From Chitinophaga caeni (GTDB taxonomy: Bacteria > Bacteroidota > Bacteroidia > Chitinophagales > Chitinophagaceae): a stretch of 64,000 nucleotides of DNA. Position 1 is the first letter of the stretch. Every line of letters begins with the position of its first letter. The notes below the pieces were generated by a model. The model saw only the letters and a program-made list of their open reading frames with translations, made no database searches and had not been told where the DNA came from. Location of the stretch: positions 2,365,001 through 2,429,000 of the forward strand of contig NZ_CP023777.1 in the NCBI RefSeq assembly GCF_002557795.1, read 5' to 3'. Made by a program: the position numbers and the translations under genes. Positions 1-8,708 of the stretch are shown here, in pieces.

Positions 1-7
1 TTTCAAA

Positions 8-772
8 ATGAATTTTAACCTTTCGCAAATCCCGCAACGTACCGCGAAACCACGTCAATCAGGCCTTACCATGGTTATGGATAAAGGTTTGAGCGTTGAA
101 GAGGCAAAGAACTTTTTATCCATTGCAGAACCGCATGTGGATATCGTGAAGTTGGGTTTCGGTACCTCCTTCGTGACACCTAACCTTAGAGAGAAAATCG
201 AGCTATACCAAGCTGCTAATATCCCTATTTACTTCGGTGGTACCTTATTTGAAGCTTTCTTGATCAGGAATCAATTTGAAGATTATATCAAGGTGATTCA
301 AGATTATGGCATTAGCTATATGGAAGTAAGTGATGGCTCTATTACCATTCCCCATGCTGAAAAATGCGGTTATATCGAGAAATTAGCGAATTATGGGACC
401 GTGTTGAGTGAAGTGGGTTCCAAGGATGCAGAACACATCATCCCGCCGTATAAATGGATCGAATTGATGAGCGCCGAATTAAGCGCAGGCGCCAGCTACG
501 TGATCGCAGAGGCAAGGGAAAGTGGTAATGTAGGTATTTACCGCGGTAGCGGGGAAGTGAGGGAAGGTTTAGTGCAAGAGATATTAACCCAGATACCTTC
601 TGAAAAAATTATTTGGGAAGCGCCCCAAAAAGCGCAGCAATTGTATTTCCTGGAACTGATCGGTTGCAACGTGAACCTCGGTAATCTTGCCCCCCACGAG
701 GTAATAGCCCTGGAAGCTATGCGTATCGGTTTGAGGGGAGATACATTCCACCTTTTTCTTGATAAAGAGTAA
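8..772 (+). CDS. comA: Phosphosulfolactate synthase (ComA family)
   Basis: A 254-residue protein of the ComA family, which joins sulfite to phosphoenolpyruvate to make phosphosulfolactate in a TIM barrel. Visible family blocks are MDKGL near residue 24, VKLGFGTS near 47, YFGGTLFE near 75, EVSDGS near 106 and SEVGSK near 134; together they give the Lys/Glu-rich barrel mouth expected for a PEP-binding enolase-like enzyme. The length is normal for the family. The ATG lies seven bases into the window, so its promoter is outside. It is followed on the same strand by aroE and truB. In archaea the product feeds coenzyme M synthesis; in Bacteroidota the destination of the sulfonate is not evident from this window. 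The family call is firm; the physiological role is inference. Confidence 0.88.
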   Translation: MNFNLSQIPQRTAKPRQSGLTMVMDKGLSVEEAKNFLSIAEPHVDIVKLGFGTSFVTPNLREKIELYQAANIPIYFGGTLFEAFLIRNQFEDYIKVIQDYGISYMEVSDGSITIPHAEKCGYIEKLANYGTVLSEVGSKDAEHIIPPYKWIELMSAELSAGASYVIAEARESGNVGIYRGSGEVREGLVQEILTQIPSEKIIWEAPQKAQQLYFLELIGCNVNLGNLAPHEVIALEAMRIGLRGDTFHLFLDKE

Positions 773-865
773 TTAACTTATAATTTCCTCCTGCCGGCAC
801 GGGTTTTTAACTCGTGCCGCCCTAGGAAATCGCTCCTTGTTTTGGTTATCGTTAATTTCCAATTG

Positions 866-1600
866 ATGAATATCTACGGTTTGATAGGTTATCCTTTAAG
901 TCATTCTTTTTCTAAAGGTTTTTTCACTGAAAAGTTTTCGAGGGAACATATACAGGATTGCATTTACGAAAATTACGCGATTCCTTCCATCGAAGATTTC
1001 CCGGCTTTATTGGAAGCGCATCCCGGTATCAAGGGCTTGAATGTTACGATACCTTACAAGGAACAAGTAATTCGTTATTTGAAAAGCCTTTCCCCTGCCG
1101 CTCAACGGATCGGGGCCGTAAATTGTATCAAGGTATTACCCGGCGGGGTATTGGAAGGCTATAATACCGATGTAATCGGCTTTGGAAACTCTTTATTACC
1201 CCTGTTAAAACCCCATCATAAAAAGGCATTAATCTTTGGAACAGGCGGGGCCGCGAAAGCTGTTCAATACGTCCTGGAACAACAAGACATACCATATAAA
1301 TCGGTGAGCCGCAAAGCTGCCGGGGAGCATATTACTTATGCTGATATCAGCCCTTCACTATTAGCCACGCATACTTTGTTGATCAATACAACCCCGCTCG
1401 GCATGTACCCTAACTTGGACGCAGCGCCGGAGATTCCTTACCAATACCTTGATTCTAACCATTTACTGTACGACCTGGTTTACAACCCGGCCGAAACGAA
1501 GTTCTTAAAATTGGGTGCAGCACGAGGCGCACAGATCAAGAACGGTCATGAAATGCTGATCTTGCAAGCGGAGGCCTCATGGGAGATTTGGAATAGTTGA
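866..1600 (+). CDS. aroE: Shikimate dehydrogenase
   Basis: A 244-residue NADP-dependent shikimate dehydrogenase, reducing 3-dehydroshikimate to shikimate in aromatic amino acid synthesis. The ATG at 866 is preferred over an in-frame TTG at 842 because the family begins right at the strand M-x-x-YGLIGYPLSHSFS. Shikimate-binding residues are seen in PLSHS (10-14), the catalytic lysine in NVTIPYK (Lys65) and the partner aspartate in NTD (Asp102). The nucleotide-binding loop GTGGAAKA starts near residue 125. NTTPLGM and a C-terminal NGHEMLILQAE block complete the signature. Length is slightly short, as is common in Bacteroidota. It lies between comA and truB on the same strand with short gaps, possibly one transcript. 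Confidence 0.95.
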   Translation: MNIYGLIGYPLSHSFSKGFFTEKFSREHIQDCIYENYAIPSIEDFPALLEAHPGIKGLNVTIPYKEQVIRYLKSLSPAAQRIGAVNCIKVLPGGVLEGYNTDVIGFGNSLLPLLKPHHKKALIFGTGGAAKAVQYVLEQQDIPYKSVSRKAAGEHITYADISPSLLATHTLLINTTPLGMYPNLDAAPEIPYQYLDSNHLLYDLVYNPAETKFLKLGAARGAQIKNGHEMLILQAEASWEIWNS

Positions 1601-1648
1601 ACTGCTACTACCACGGGAAATTAATCCTCGGCGTATTATCTTTGCAGG

Positions 1649-2335
1649 ATGGAACAAACTGGGAATAAATATCAAGAAGGAACCGTGATCTTGGTTGATA
1701 AGCCGCTGAATTGGACTTCCTTCGATGTGGTACGCAAAATCCGGAACTTGACTAAAGCGAAGATCGGCCATGCCGGAACTTTAGATCCCCTAGCTACCGG
1801 CCTGCTGATTTGCTGTACAGGGAAAATGACTAAAAAGATCAATGAATATCAAGCCAAGGAAAAGGAATATACCGGGACGATTACGCTGGGAGCTGTTACT
1901 CCTACGTACGACTTGGAATCCGGGCCTACGGATCATAAGCCTGTTCCTAGCTTGGACCTGGCTGCCTTGCAAGCCGCTGCAAATACTTTTTTAGGTGAAC
2001 AAATGCAATTGCCCCCGATCCATTCCGCTATCAAGCAAAATGGGAAGCCCATTTACCATCTCGCCAGGAAAGGTGTTGAAGTAAAAGTTGAGCCCCGTAA
2101 AATTTTCATTGAAGCTTTCGAAGTAACAGCAGTGAATTTACCGGTGGTAAGCTTTCGCGTAGTTTGTAGTACGGGTACATATATCCGTTCGCTGGCCAAT
2201 GATTTCGGCGCCAAAATTGGTTGCGGTGGCTACCTGAGTAAACTTTGCCGCACGAAAATAGGTGAATTTACCTTGGAAGAAGCTGTAAATATGGATGAGT
2301 TCATTACCCAATTCAAAGGAGAAAAGGAAGCTTAG
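1649..2335 (+). CDS. truB: tRNA pseudouridine(55) synthase
   Basis: TruB converts U55 in the T-loop of tRNAs to pseudouridine. The 228-residue protein has the N-terminal DKPLNWTSFDVV block (17-28) and the catalytic motif GHAGTLDPLATGLL with nucleophile Asp46. YTGTITLG and a later STGTYIRSLANDFG block are also typical. It lacks a long C-terminal PUA extension, as in many short bacterial TruB proteins. It is separated from aroE by under 50 bases, same strand. Its stop codon (2333-2335) overlaps by three bases the stop of the convergent outer-membrane gene, so the two transcripts meet with no terminator space between them. Confidence 0.95.
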   Translation: MEQTGNKYQEGTVILVDKPLNWTSFDVVRKIRNLTKAKIGHAGTLDPLATGLLICCTGKMTKKINEYQAKEKEYTGTITLGAVTPTYDLESGPTDHKPVPSLDLAALQAAANTFLGEQMQLPPIHSAIKQNGKPIYHLARKGVEVKVEPRKIFIEAFEVTAVNLPVVSFRVVCSTGTYIRSLANDFGAKIGCGGYLSKLCRTKIGEFTLEEAVNMDEFITQFKGEKEA

Positions 2336-4770
2336 AAAGGATAGCCTATGGCGATGTTCCAAATAATATTGTTGCGTCGCCACGTGGCGCTTCCAAGATC
2401 CCAATCCTTGAAATACCAGCCGTTAGGGTTGTTGGTTGAATAAGGTTTCTTAAGCGGTATACCCCAATCGATGCGGAATACCAGGAACGAAAAATCCAGT
2501 CTCAAGCCTGCACCAGAGCCAACGGCCAAGTCTTTATAAAAATTCTTAAACTGAAAATCTGCACCGGCACGGGTCGTATCCCTTTTCAACATCCAGATGT
2601 TTCCAATATCCAGGAAAGTGGCGCCTTTCAGCAAAATACTCCCCCCGAACATGCGGAGTAAGTTGAACCGGTATTCTATATTCCCCTCTAATTTCATATC
2701 GCCCGTTTGATCGGGGAACTGTTGCGCAATACTCGATGTATCTAGGTAAGAACCCGGCCCTAGCGTACGCAATCTGAATGCGCGGATACTATTCGGACCA
2801 CCGGCGGTAAACTGCCTGATATAAGGTAACACATCCGAGCGTCCATATGGGATACCTAAACCGGCATATACACGGGTAGCAATGCTCGATCTAAAATAAT
2901 TCCAATAATGCCGGTACTCCGTTTCCAGGCGGACGAATTGCGAGATCGATACACCTGTACCCGATTCCAAGCTTGTTTTATGATTCGTTAATGAATATAC
3001 TGCGTTATCGATCCCCTTCAACCACAAACCGGCCTCTTCCAGGCTTACCCTTACATACGAGTTTTGTTTCTGGTGGAAAATATCATTATTGCTATAAACA
3101 AATGTGGCGTTTTCTCCTCCGATGAACGCGGGTTCGAAGCTCCTTTTCAAGTAAGGACTTTGATCTACCACATCTGTTTTAAATTGGGGATTTAACTTTA
3201 CGCCTACATAAGTTAAGTTAAAAGGGGTAAGTTGCCAACGTTTATAAATCGATTCACTCCATTCATAACCGAAGGAGCCGGAAACGTTGGTTATATCAAA
3301 CTTATTAATACGCGACAAGTAATTTACACCCGCGGCTATCCTCGTTTTCACGGTAGCCCTGTTGCTTTGTCTCACTTTGAAGAACGGCGTAACGAAACGG
3401 GGTAATGTTACATCCACATTGATACCGTACTGGATAGACTGTAACTCGAAACGCCCGACATCGCGGATGACTTCAACGCCGCTCATGGCGCTTACTTTTA
3501 ATTCGTTTGCAGCGCGGTTTAAGTTTAACCAGCGATGGCTCGCGTTAATACCGCTACCGATAAAATAATCGGAACTCGTTGTTACCTCGAAGTTCAAACT
3601 CAGTTCCCTTTTCTTGCGGGGCGTGAGGTAGATATATGCATCGAGCGAATACGGTTTGCTGGTACTTTCAATGTATTGCAAGTTCACGAACTGCCAAACG
3701 TTTAAATCATATAACTTGTTGATAGTGGTTGTATAGTTTTGAGTAGAATATTTATCGCCCGGGCGAACCAAGATTGACCTTGCCAATACCCTGGGCCTGA
3801 TTATATCCTTGTTGTATCGTAATGTAAAGAACTTCCTATCATCTTCTTTCAACGTGCTATCAGTCGGGTTGCCGACCAAGCTGAAATCGGGGTACACATA
3901 AACATTATTGATATGAAATAACTTTTCCCCTTCGTTTACCGTATCTCCCGGTACCGGTTCAATATGAACTTCCACATCCATAGTTGGTTTTTCCAGCCGT
4001 TTGTTAGAGTCGAAGATTTCAAAAAGCCCTTCAAAGGGATTAATGGAGTTTCTTAGAACGGACTTATTCACCGTATCGAGCTCGAAGGAAATATAATCCC
4101 TGTTGAATTTATAATAGCCCGAATCCCGGATCACCCGCATTAGGCGGTCACGTTCGCTGCTGAGGGTAACACCTTTATAGGGAGCTTTATTTTTTATGAG
4201 CGATAGCGGTTTGTTTATTTCAACGATCCTCGCAATGGCGCTATCATGAATAGCATAAGTGATAGTATCCATGATAAAGCTTTTGCCGGTATTGACATTA
4301 TAGTCGACGATAGTTTTCTTGTTCTTTGTTTTTGACTCGAAATCGACTTCGGCGTAAAAAAAACCTTGGTTCTCCAGGTAACTTTTCATGCGGGAAACGG
4401 ATTCCAATATCTTGGTAGAATCATAGATCACCGGTTCGGCCATGTTGGATTCTCTCAGGAGAATACCCCAGAACCAGTTTGATTTTTTCTCATTGTATTT
4501 TTGATTATATAACCATGTTTTGAACCTCGTACCCAAGGTTTTGCGCTGGGGCTGCTGTACCGCCAAGGATTTGGAAGAAAGGGCGTTGCGCAGATCCTGT
4601 TTCTCCGCATTGGTCAGTTCCCCGGATATGTTAATGTCATTACCGATATATAAAGTTTGGCTTTCTTCCAGGTACTTGGTATTGGAGCAACCGAAAAAGA
4701 AGCAACTTGCCACGATAGCTAAGAAACAGTATGTTTTGGGTAAGTATGCTAATTTCGATTTTTGCTTCAC
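2332..4770 (-). CDS. TamA/BamA-family outer membrane lipoprotein (TamL-like)
   Basis: An 812-residue Omp85-superfamily protein. The N-terminus is a lipoprotein signal with lipobox FFFGC (Cys28), so the mature protein should be lipid-anchored; lipoprotein TamA relatives (TamL) are known in Bacteroidota. After a POTRA-like region (roughly residues 40-400) comes a beta-rich barrel half that ends in aromatic Phe (IAIGYPF), the usual outer-membrane sorting end. The block GGPNSIRAFRLRTLGPG near residue 655 resembles the conserved G-x-x-x-I-R-G/A-F/Y motif of Omp85 barrel strand 6 loops. It likely assists insertion or translocation of surface proteins. No tamB gene is visible here. BamA itself is a less likely alternative because of the lipobox and POTRA divergence. 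Confidence 0.85.
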   Translation of the reverse strand: MKQKSKLAYLPKTYCFLAIVASCFFFGCSNTKYLEESQTLYIGNDINISGELTNAEKQDLRNALSSKSLAVQQPQRKTLGTRFKTWLYNQKYNEKKSNWFWGILLRESNMAEPVIYDSTKILESVSRMKSYLENQGFFYAEVDFESKTKNKKTIVDYNVNTGKSFIMDTITYAIHDSAIARIVEINKPLSLIKNKAPYKGVTLSSERDRLMRVIRDSGYYKFNRDYISFELDTVNKSVLRNSINPFEGLFEIFDSNKRLEKPTMDVEVHIEPVPGDTVNEGEKLFHINNVYVYPDFSLVGNPTDSTLKEDDRKFFTLRYNKDIIRPRVLARSILVRPGDKYSTQNYTTTINKLYDLNVWQFVNLQYIESTSKPYSLDAYIYLTPRKKRELSLNFEVTTSSDYFIGSGINASHRWLNLNRAANELKVSAMSGVEVIRDVGRFELQSIQYGINVDVTLPRFVTPFFKVRQSNRATVKTRIAAGVNYLSRINKFDITNVSGSFGYEWSESIYKRWQLTPFNLTYVGVKLNPQFKTDVVDQSPYLKRSFEPAFIGGENATFVYSNNDIFHQKQNSYVRVSLEEAGLWLKGIDNAVYSLTNHKTSLESGTGVSISQFVRLETEYRHYWNYFRSSIATRVYAGLGIPYGRSDVLPYIRQFTAGGPNSIRAFRLRTLGPGSYLDTSSIAQQFPDQTGDMKLEGNIEYRFNLLRMFGGSILLKGATFLDIGNIWMLKRDTTRAGADFQFKNFYKDLAVGSGAGLRLDFSFLVFRIDWGIPLKKPYSTNNPNGWYFKDWDLGSATWRRNNIIWNIAIGYPF

Positions 4771-4865
4771 TTGAGTACTTTATTACCTGGAAATTACGAT
4801 CTATTTTTCAGATACCTAGATGGGGGTTATTTGCCAAATGAATTAATTCATGTAGGTTTGACCCC

Positions 4866-5615
4866 ATGTTATCAAAGGCGCAAATTAAATATATTCAATC
4901 ATTACAGCATAAAAAATACCGTCAAAAATTTAGCCAGTTCATAGCAGAGGGTGACAAAATTGTCCAAGAGCTGCTCCGGTTCAGGTTAGATAGCGTGGTT
5001 GCGGTATATGCGACCGGGATTTGGTTGGAACAACATAAACCGCTCCTGCCGGGCGATAACGCCCAATTGGAACTCGTGACAGTAGAAGAAGGCATATTGA
5101 AACAAATATCCTCCTTATCTACTCCGAACCATGCGATCGCCTTAGTAAAAATGTTTCCAGCGCCGGGGAAGATTGAATTGAAAGGAAAAGTTACTATAGC
5201 CTTGGAAAACTTGCAAGATCCGGGTAACATGGGAACGATCATTAGGATTGCCGACTGGTTCGGTGTATCTCAAGTTATTTGTTCCAAGGATACAGTGGAT
5301 CCTTATAATGCAAAATCTATCCAGGCCACGATGGGTAGCTTTGCCCGCATCCCCGTATATGAAACCGATCTGCAATCTTTATTCGAAGCCCAAAAGGACG
5401 TACCGGTATATGCCGCTACTTTACATGGAAAAGATATTACGACATTCCCACCTATCAAGGAAGGGGTTATTTTAATTGGAAACGAATCCAGGGGCTTAAG
5501 TGAAGCCATTGTTAAAGCCAGCAGCCACGAAATTACGATACCGCGCATCGGCCATGCCGAATCCTTAAATGCGGCTATTGCCACCGGGATTATTTGCGGA
5601 CGGTTATTATTATAA
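4866..5615 (+). CDS. TrmH/SpoU-family RNA 2'-O-methyltransferase
   Basis: A 249-residue SPOUT methyltransferase. The N-terminal substrate-binding domain (about 1-95) is followed by the SpoU catalytic domain with its three knot motifs: ENLQDPGNMGTIIRIADWFG (motif 1, near 112-131), IGNESRGLS (motif 2, near 204) and IPRIGHAESLNAAIATGI (motif 3, near 221). It transfers a methyl group from S-adenosylmethionine to a ribose of rRNA or tRNA; the exact nucleotide cannot be told from sequence. It is divergent from the TamL-like gene with under 100 bases between the starts, so both promoters lie in 4771-4865. Confidence 0.9.
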   Translation: MLSKAQIKYIQSLQHKKYRQKFSQFIAEGDKIVQELLRFRLDSVVAVYATGIWLEQHKPLLPGDNAQLELVTVEEGILKQISSLSTPNHAIALVKMFPAPGKIELKGKVTIALENLQDPGNMGTIIRIADWFGVSQVICSKDTVDPYNAKSIQATMGSFARIPVYETDLQSLFEAQKDVPVYAATLHGKDITTFPPIKEGVILIGNESRGLSEAIVKASSHEITIPRIGHAESLNAAIATGIICGRLLL

Positions 5616-5702
5616 TTTAAGTTCACTTTGGCGTTGCTGGCTTTCGAAGATTGATTTTTCGTGCTTGTTATTTTGAATTTTATTAATAAAATAATCTGAA
5701 AT

Positions 5703-5905
5703 CCTGGCTAGTTCGAGCTTCCAAGTGGCCCGGATTCCTACCTGGAAGAACGTTCAGTTCCATTGAATATCTTGTTCGGCGGGATTAGGAACCCAACAAT
5801 TGGCTGTTTATAGTGCAATGAGCAGGTGCGGTTGCGAATTCAATAAAATTTTAAGTGTCCTTAATTGTGCGTGGTCCATAGCTTGGAAGCTCGAACCAGC
5901 AGGCA
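5703..5905. repeat. Imperfect inverted repeat flanking about 150 bp
   Basis: The 331-base stretch 5616-5946 holds no convincing gene. It contains an inverted repeat: the 18-mer at 5708-5725 (CTAGTTCGAGCTTCCAAG) is matched on the opposite strand at 5882-5899 with one mismatch, and weaker complementarity continues on the outer side to about 5703 and 5905. The interior shows no open frame. It could be the remains of a small mobile element or a long-range RNA stem between two convergent genes. I do not recognise the family. Confidence 0.5.
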
Positions 5906-5946
5906 TCTCTGTGATTGCTAGGTCTAAAGCTTAAATAATAATGATA

Positions 5947-7203
5947 TTATTTGAACTGAATTGCCTTTACAGGAACTATTCTCCTGATGATTGCAGCGGG
6001 TATCAATATTACGAATACACAAACGAGCAGGGTGCCGATATTGATGGCAATCACTTTCCACCATTGAATTGCAATCGGGACAACATTCATATAATAAGTT
6101 TCCTCGGGGAGTTTGAAGAAGCCGGTGGTTGATTGAAAGTAGCAAAAGCCGAGCCCAAGCAAGTTGCCGGCAAGGATACCTATGATAACAATGTAAGCTG
6201 CTTGGTAAATAAATATTCTTTGTATTTCACGGTTGTGCATACCGATTGCCTTCAGAATACCAACCATATTCGTCCGTTCCAAAATCAATATCAGGATGGC
6301 TGTTATCATATTAATAATGGCTACTATAATCATGATAATGATGATAATGATCTCGTTTTTTTGTTGTAACTGTAGCCAATCGAAAATGTTGGGATAAATC
6401 TGTTCCATCGTTCTCACGGCGAGTTCCATCGGCAAAAAGTCGAGCATGTCGTAGGCGATCGGCTCCGTTTTTTGATAATCATTTACAAATACCTCGTATC
6501 CGCCGATTTGATTCGGTTCCCAATCGTTTAACTTTCTCACCAGCGAGAGGTCGCCCACCAGGTAGGTGTTATCATATTCATCGATCCCTGTTTTGTAGAT
6601 CCCGGCAATTTTCAGCTTCCTGGCTCTCGGAGCCATACCCGCGCCCTGGATGAAATACACGATCATTGGGTCGCCTAATTTCAATTCCAGGCGGTTAGCC
6701 ATGGCCGCAGAAATCAGCACATCATTGGAATAAGTACTATCATTAAACGTAATAAATTTTCCCTGGGTAATGAATCGCTGCCAATTTTCCAGGTGGTAAT
6801 CTTTATCAACCCCTTTAAAAATTAAGCCTTCTGTTTCGGAATTTGTTTTCACGATAACAGACTTATTCACGAAAGCATTGATCGACTTTACCCCGGGCAT
6901 GGATAAGATTGAATCTTCAATTTGGGGATTCTTATCGAAAGGCATCTGTTCGCTTAAGGGACCTGAATTTGGAGAGTACTTGGTAATATGAATATGTCCC
7001 CAAAAGCTGAAGATTTTTTCCTGCACCGTTCTTTGGAAACCATGGATCATGGAAGTGGCAACGATCATCACGGCCACGCTGATCGTGGTAGCGATAATTG
7101 CAATCCGGATGATGAATTTTGAAAATGAAGAAGCTTTATTAAATGCGATTCTTTTTCCTATAAAGTACGATGCCTGCATGGATCTTGATTTACCCAGCTT
7201 CAA
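5947..7203 (-). CDS. LolC/E-type ABC transporter permease (FtsX domain)
   Basis: A 418-residue inner-membrane permease. A first membrane helix (about 27-52, IIRIAIIATTISVAVMIVAT) is followed by a large periplasmic MacB-like domain and then three C-terminal helices of the FtsX domain (about 285-310, 330-355, 380-410). This four-helix plan is that of LolC/LolE, which release lipoproteins to the carrier LolA, and of related MacB-like exporters. Such proteins in Bacteroidota are commonly annotated as lipoprotein-releasing permeases. An alternative start is the second Met (residue 9). No ATPase gene adjoins it in this window, so its partner must be encoded elsewhere. Substrate is inferred. Confidence 0.82.
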   Translation of the reverse strand: MKLGKSRSMQASYFIGKRIAFNKASSFSKFIIRIAIIATTISVAVMIVATSMIHGFQRTVQEKIFSFWGHIHITKYSPNSGPLSEQMPFDKNPQIEDSILSMPGVKSINAFVNKSVIVKTNSETEGLIFKGVDKDYHLENWQRFITQGKFITFNDSTYSNDVLISAAMANRLELKLGDPMIVYFIQGAGMAPRARKLKIAGIYKTGIDEYDNTYLVGDLSLVRKLNDWEPNQIGGYEVFVNDYQKTEPIAYDMLDFLPMELAVRTMEQIYPNIFDWLQLQQKNEIIIIIIMIIVAIINMITAILILILERTNMVGILKAIGMHNREIQRIFIYQAAYIVIIGILAGNLLGLGFCYFQSTTGFFKLPEETYYMNVVPIAIQWWKVIAINIGTLLVCVFVILIPAAIIRRIVPVKAIQFK

Positions 7204-7340
7204 ACCTAATTAAAATTTATTAATTGATTATGATTTATGTACATACCTTGAAATTAACCCGGGGCATTTCTTGGCTGAAAGGTAGTTAGGGGGCTATTTC
7301 CTCAAATAATTGTAACTTGACCTTTATATTCTATGATGTT

Positions 7341-8627
7341 ATGAAGAAGATTTCAGCGTTATTCAATTGTTTTTGGCTTTGTTTGTTGATCAGTGTTCAA
7401 GTGCTGGGACAGGGAGGTGTTTCACCGGATCATGTTTATTTACCGAACATAAAGAGCGTAAAGTTTAACCAGGCGGGCGATTTTTTAACCGTCCCGGTGA
7501 TGGGATTATCAAATCCTTCCGGCTTGGAATTGAACTTCGATGACCTGGATAACGATGTAAAGAGTTACTTCTACACCTTGGTACTTTGCAACCAGGATTG
7601 GACACCGGCTCAAATCAGCCCGATTGAATATTTGAAGGGTTTTTCAGAAGTGCCGATCAGGGATTATAAATTTTCCAGCATCGCCTTTCAACGTTATACG
7701 CATTATGCCGTAAGCATACCGAACCGGAACTGCATGCCGAAACGATCAGGGAATTACCTGTTAAAAGTTTACCTGGATAGCGATACATCGAAACTCGCAT
7801 TTACGCGCAGGCTTTTCGTGCTTGATAATAAGGCAACTATCAGCGGCTATATCTCGCAGCCGGTAAATCCCAAATTCTTCAATACCCACCAGAAAGTAAA
7901 TTTCGCGGTAAATACTCAAACGCTGAATGTCAATAATCCCTTTGAACAGGTTAAAGTCGTGATCCTTCAAAATAACCGTTGGGATAATGCTATCAAGAAT
8001 ATTAAACCGATGTTCCTGAAAGGAACGGTAATAGAATATAATGCTGAAAACGATTGCCTGTTTCCCGGAACGAAGGAATGGCGCTGGGTTGATTTGAGAA
8101 GCTTCAGGTTGCAAACCGAAAGGGTGCAGAAATCGGATTACAGGAGAAACGGGACGGATATTTGGGTAGTACCCGACCAGGAGCGTTCAGGTACCCGGTA
8201 TTTTTACCTGAAAGATATTAACGGTCAATATTTCCCGGGAACCTTGGATAATACAGATCCTAATTATGAAGGGGATTATGCGGCGGTTCATTTTACCTAT
8301 GCAGCGGAGCAGCCTTATGCCGGGTTTAATATGTATATCTATGGGGAGATGACTAACTACGAATATAACGACCAGTTCAAAATGCGTTATAACACTGCAA
8401 AGGGCGTTTATGAAACCACGTTAATCCTGAAGCAAGGCTATTACAATTATATGTATGGCTTGGTAGATCAGTTTAATAATCAAGGATTGCAAATGGATCT
8501 TACGGAAGGAGATTCTTGGGAAACGGAAAATAATTACACGATACTGGTTTATTACAGGGCCTTAGGTGGCCGTGCTGATGAATTGGTGGGTAGGTTGGTG
8601 CTGAATAGCATTATCGATAGAAGGTAA
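7341..8627 (+). CDS. Type IX secretion plug-like protein (DUF5103)
   Basis: A 428-residue secreted protein of the DUF5103 family, whose N-terminal domain is known as the T9SS plug domain: in Flavobacterium a Plug protein seals the lumen of the giant translocon SprA when PorV is absent. The ATG at 7341 is chosen over an upstream in-frame TTG (7317) because it begins a typical signal peptide (MKKISALFNCFWLCLLISV) cleaved near VLGQ. Diagnostic blocks are VYLPNIKSVKF, LELNFDDL, YFYTLVLCNQDW and the DYKFSSIAFQRYTHYAV stretch. It stands alone, divergent from the permease gene. It supports the presence of a type IX secretion system in this organism. Confidence 0.85.
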   Translation: MKKISALFNCFWLCLLISVQVLGQGGVSPDHVYLPNIKSVKFNQAGDFLTVPVMGLSNPSGLELNFDDLDNDVKSYFYTLVLCNQDWTPAQISPIEYLKGFSEVPIRDYKFSSIAFQRYTHYAVSIPNRNCMPKRSGNYLLKVYLDSDTSKLAFTRRLFVLDNKATISGYISQPVNPKFFNTHQKVNFAVNTQTLNVNNPFEQVKVVILQNNRWDNAIKNIKPMFLKGTVIEYNAENDCLFPGTKEWRWVDLRSFRLQTERVQKSDYRRNGTDIWVVPDQERSGTRYFYLKDINGQYFPGTLDNTDPNYEGDYAAVHFTYAAEQPYAGFNMYIYGEMTNYEYNDQFKMRYNTAKGVYETTLILKQGYYNYMYGLVDQFNNQGLQMDLTEGDSWETENNYTILVYYRALGGRADELVGRLVLNSIIDRR

Positions 8628-8650
8628 TATCATATTTATAGAATAAAAAA

Positions 8651-8690
8651 ACACATCCCCGGAGTTGCTTGAGAAATCCTAGGGATGTGT
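8651..8690 (-). terminator. Rho-independent terminator of ndh
   Basis: Reading the minus strand, the stem ACACATCCC (8690-8682 paired with 8659-8651) is followed by a run of seven T. It lies just after the ndh stop codon. On the plus strand the sequence after the stem is less T-rich, so it is mainly a terminator for the minus strand. Confidence 0.8.
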
Positions 8691-8708
8691 TGAAATTTAT
8701 GGCAATTC

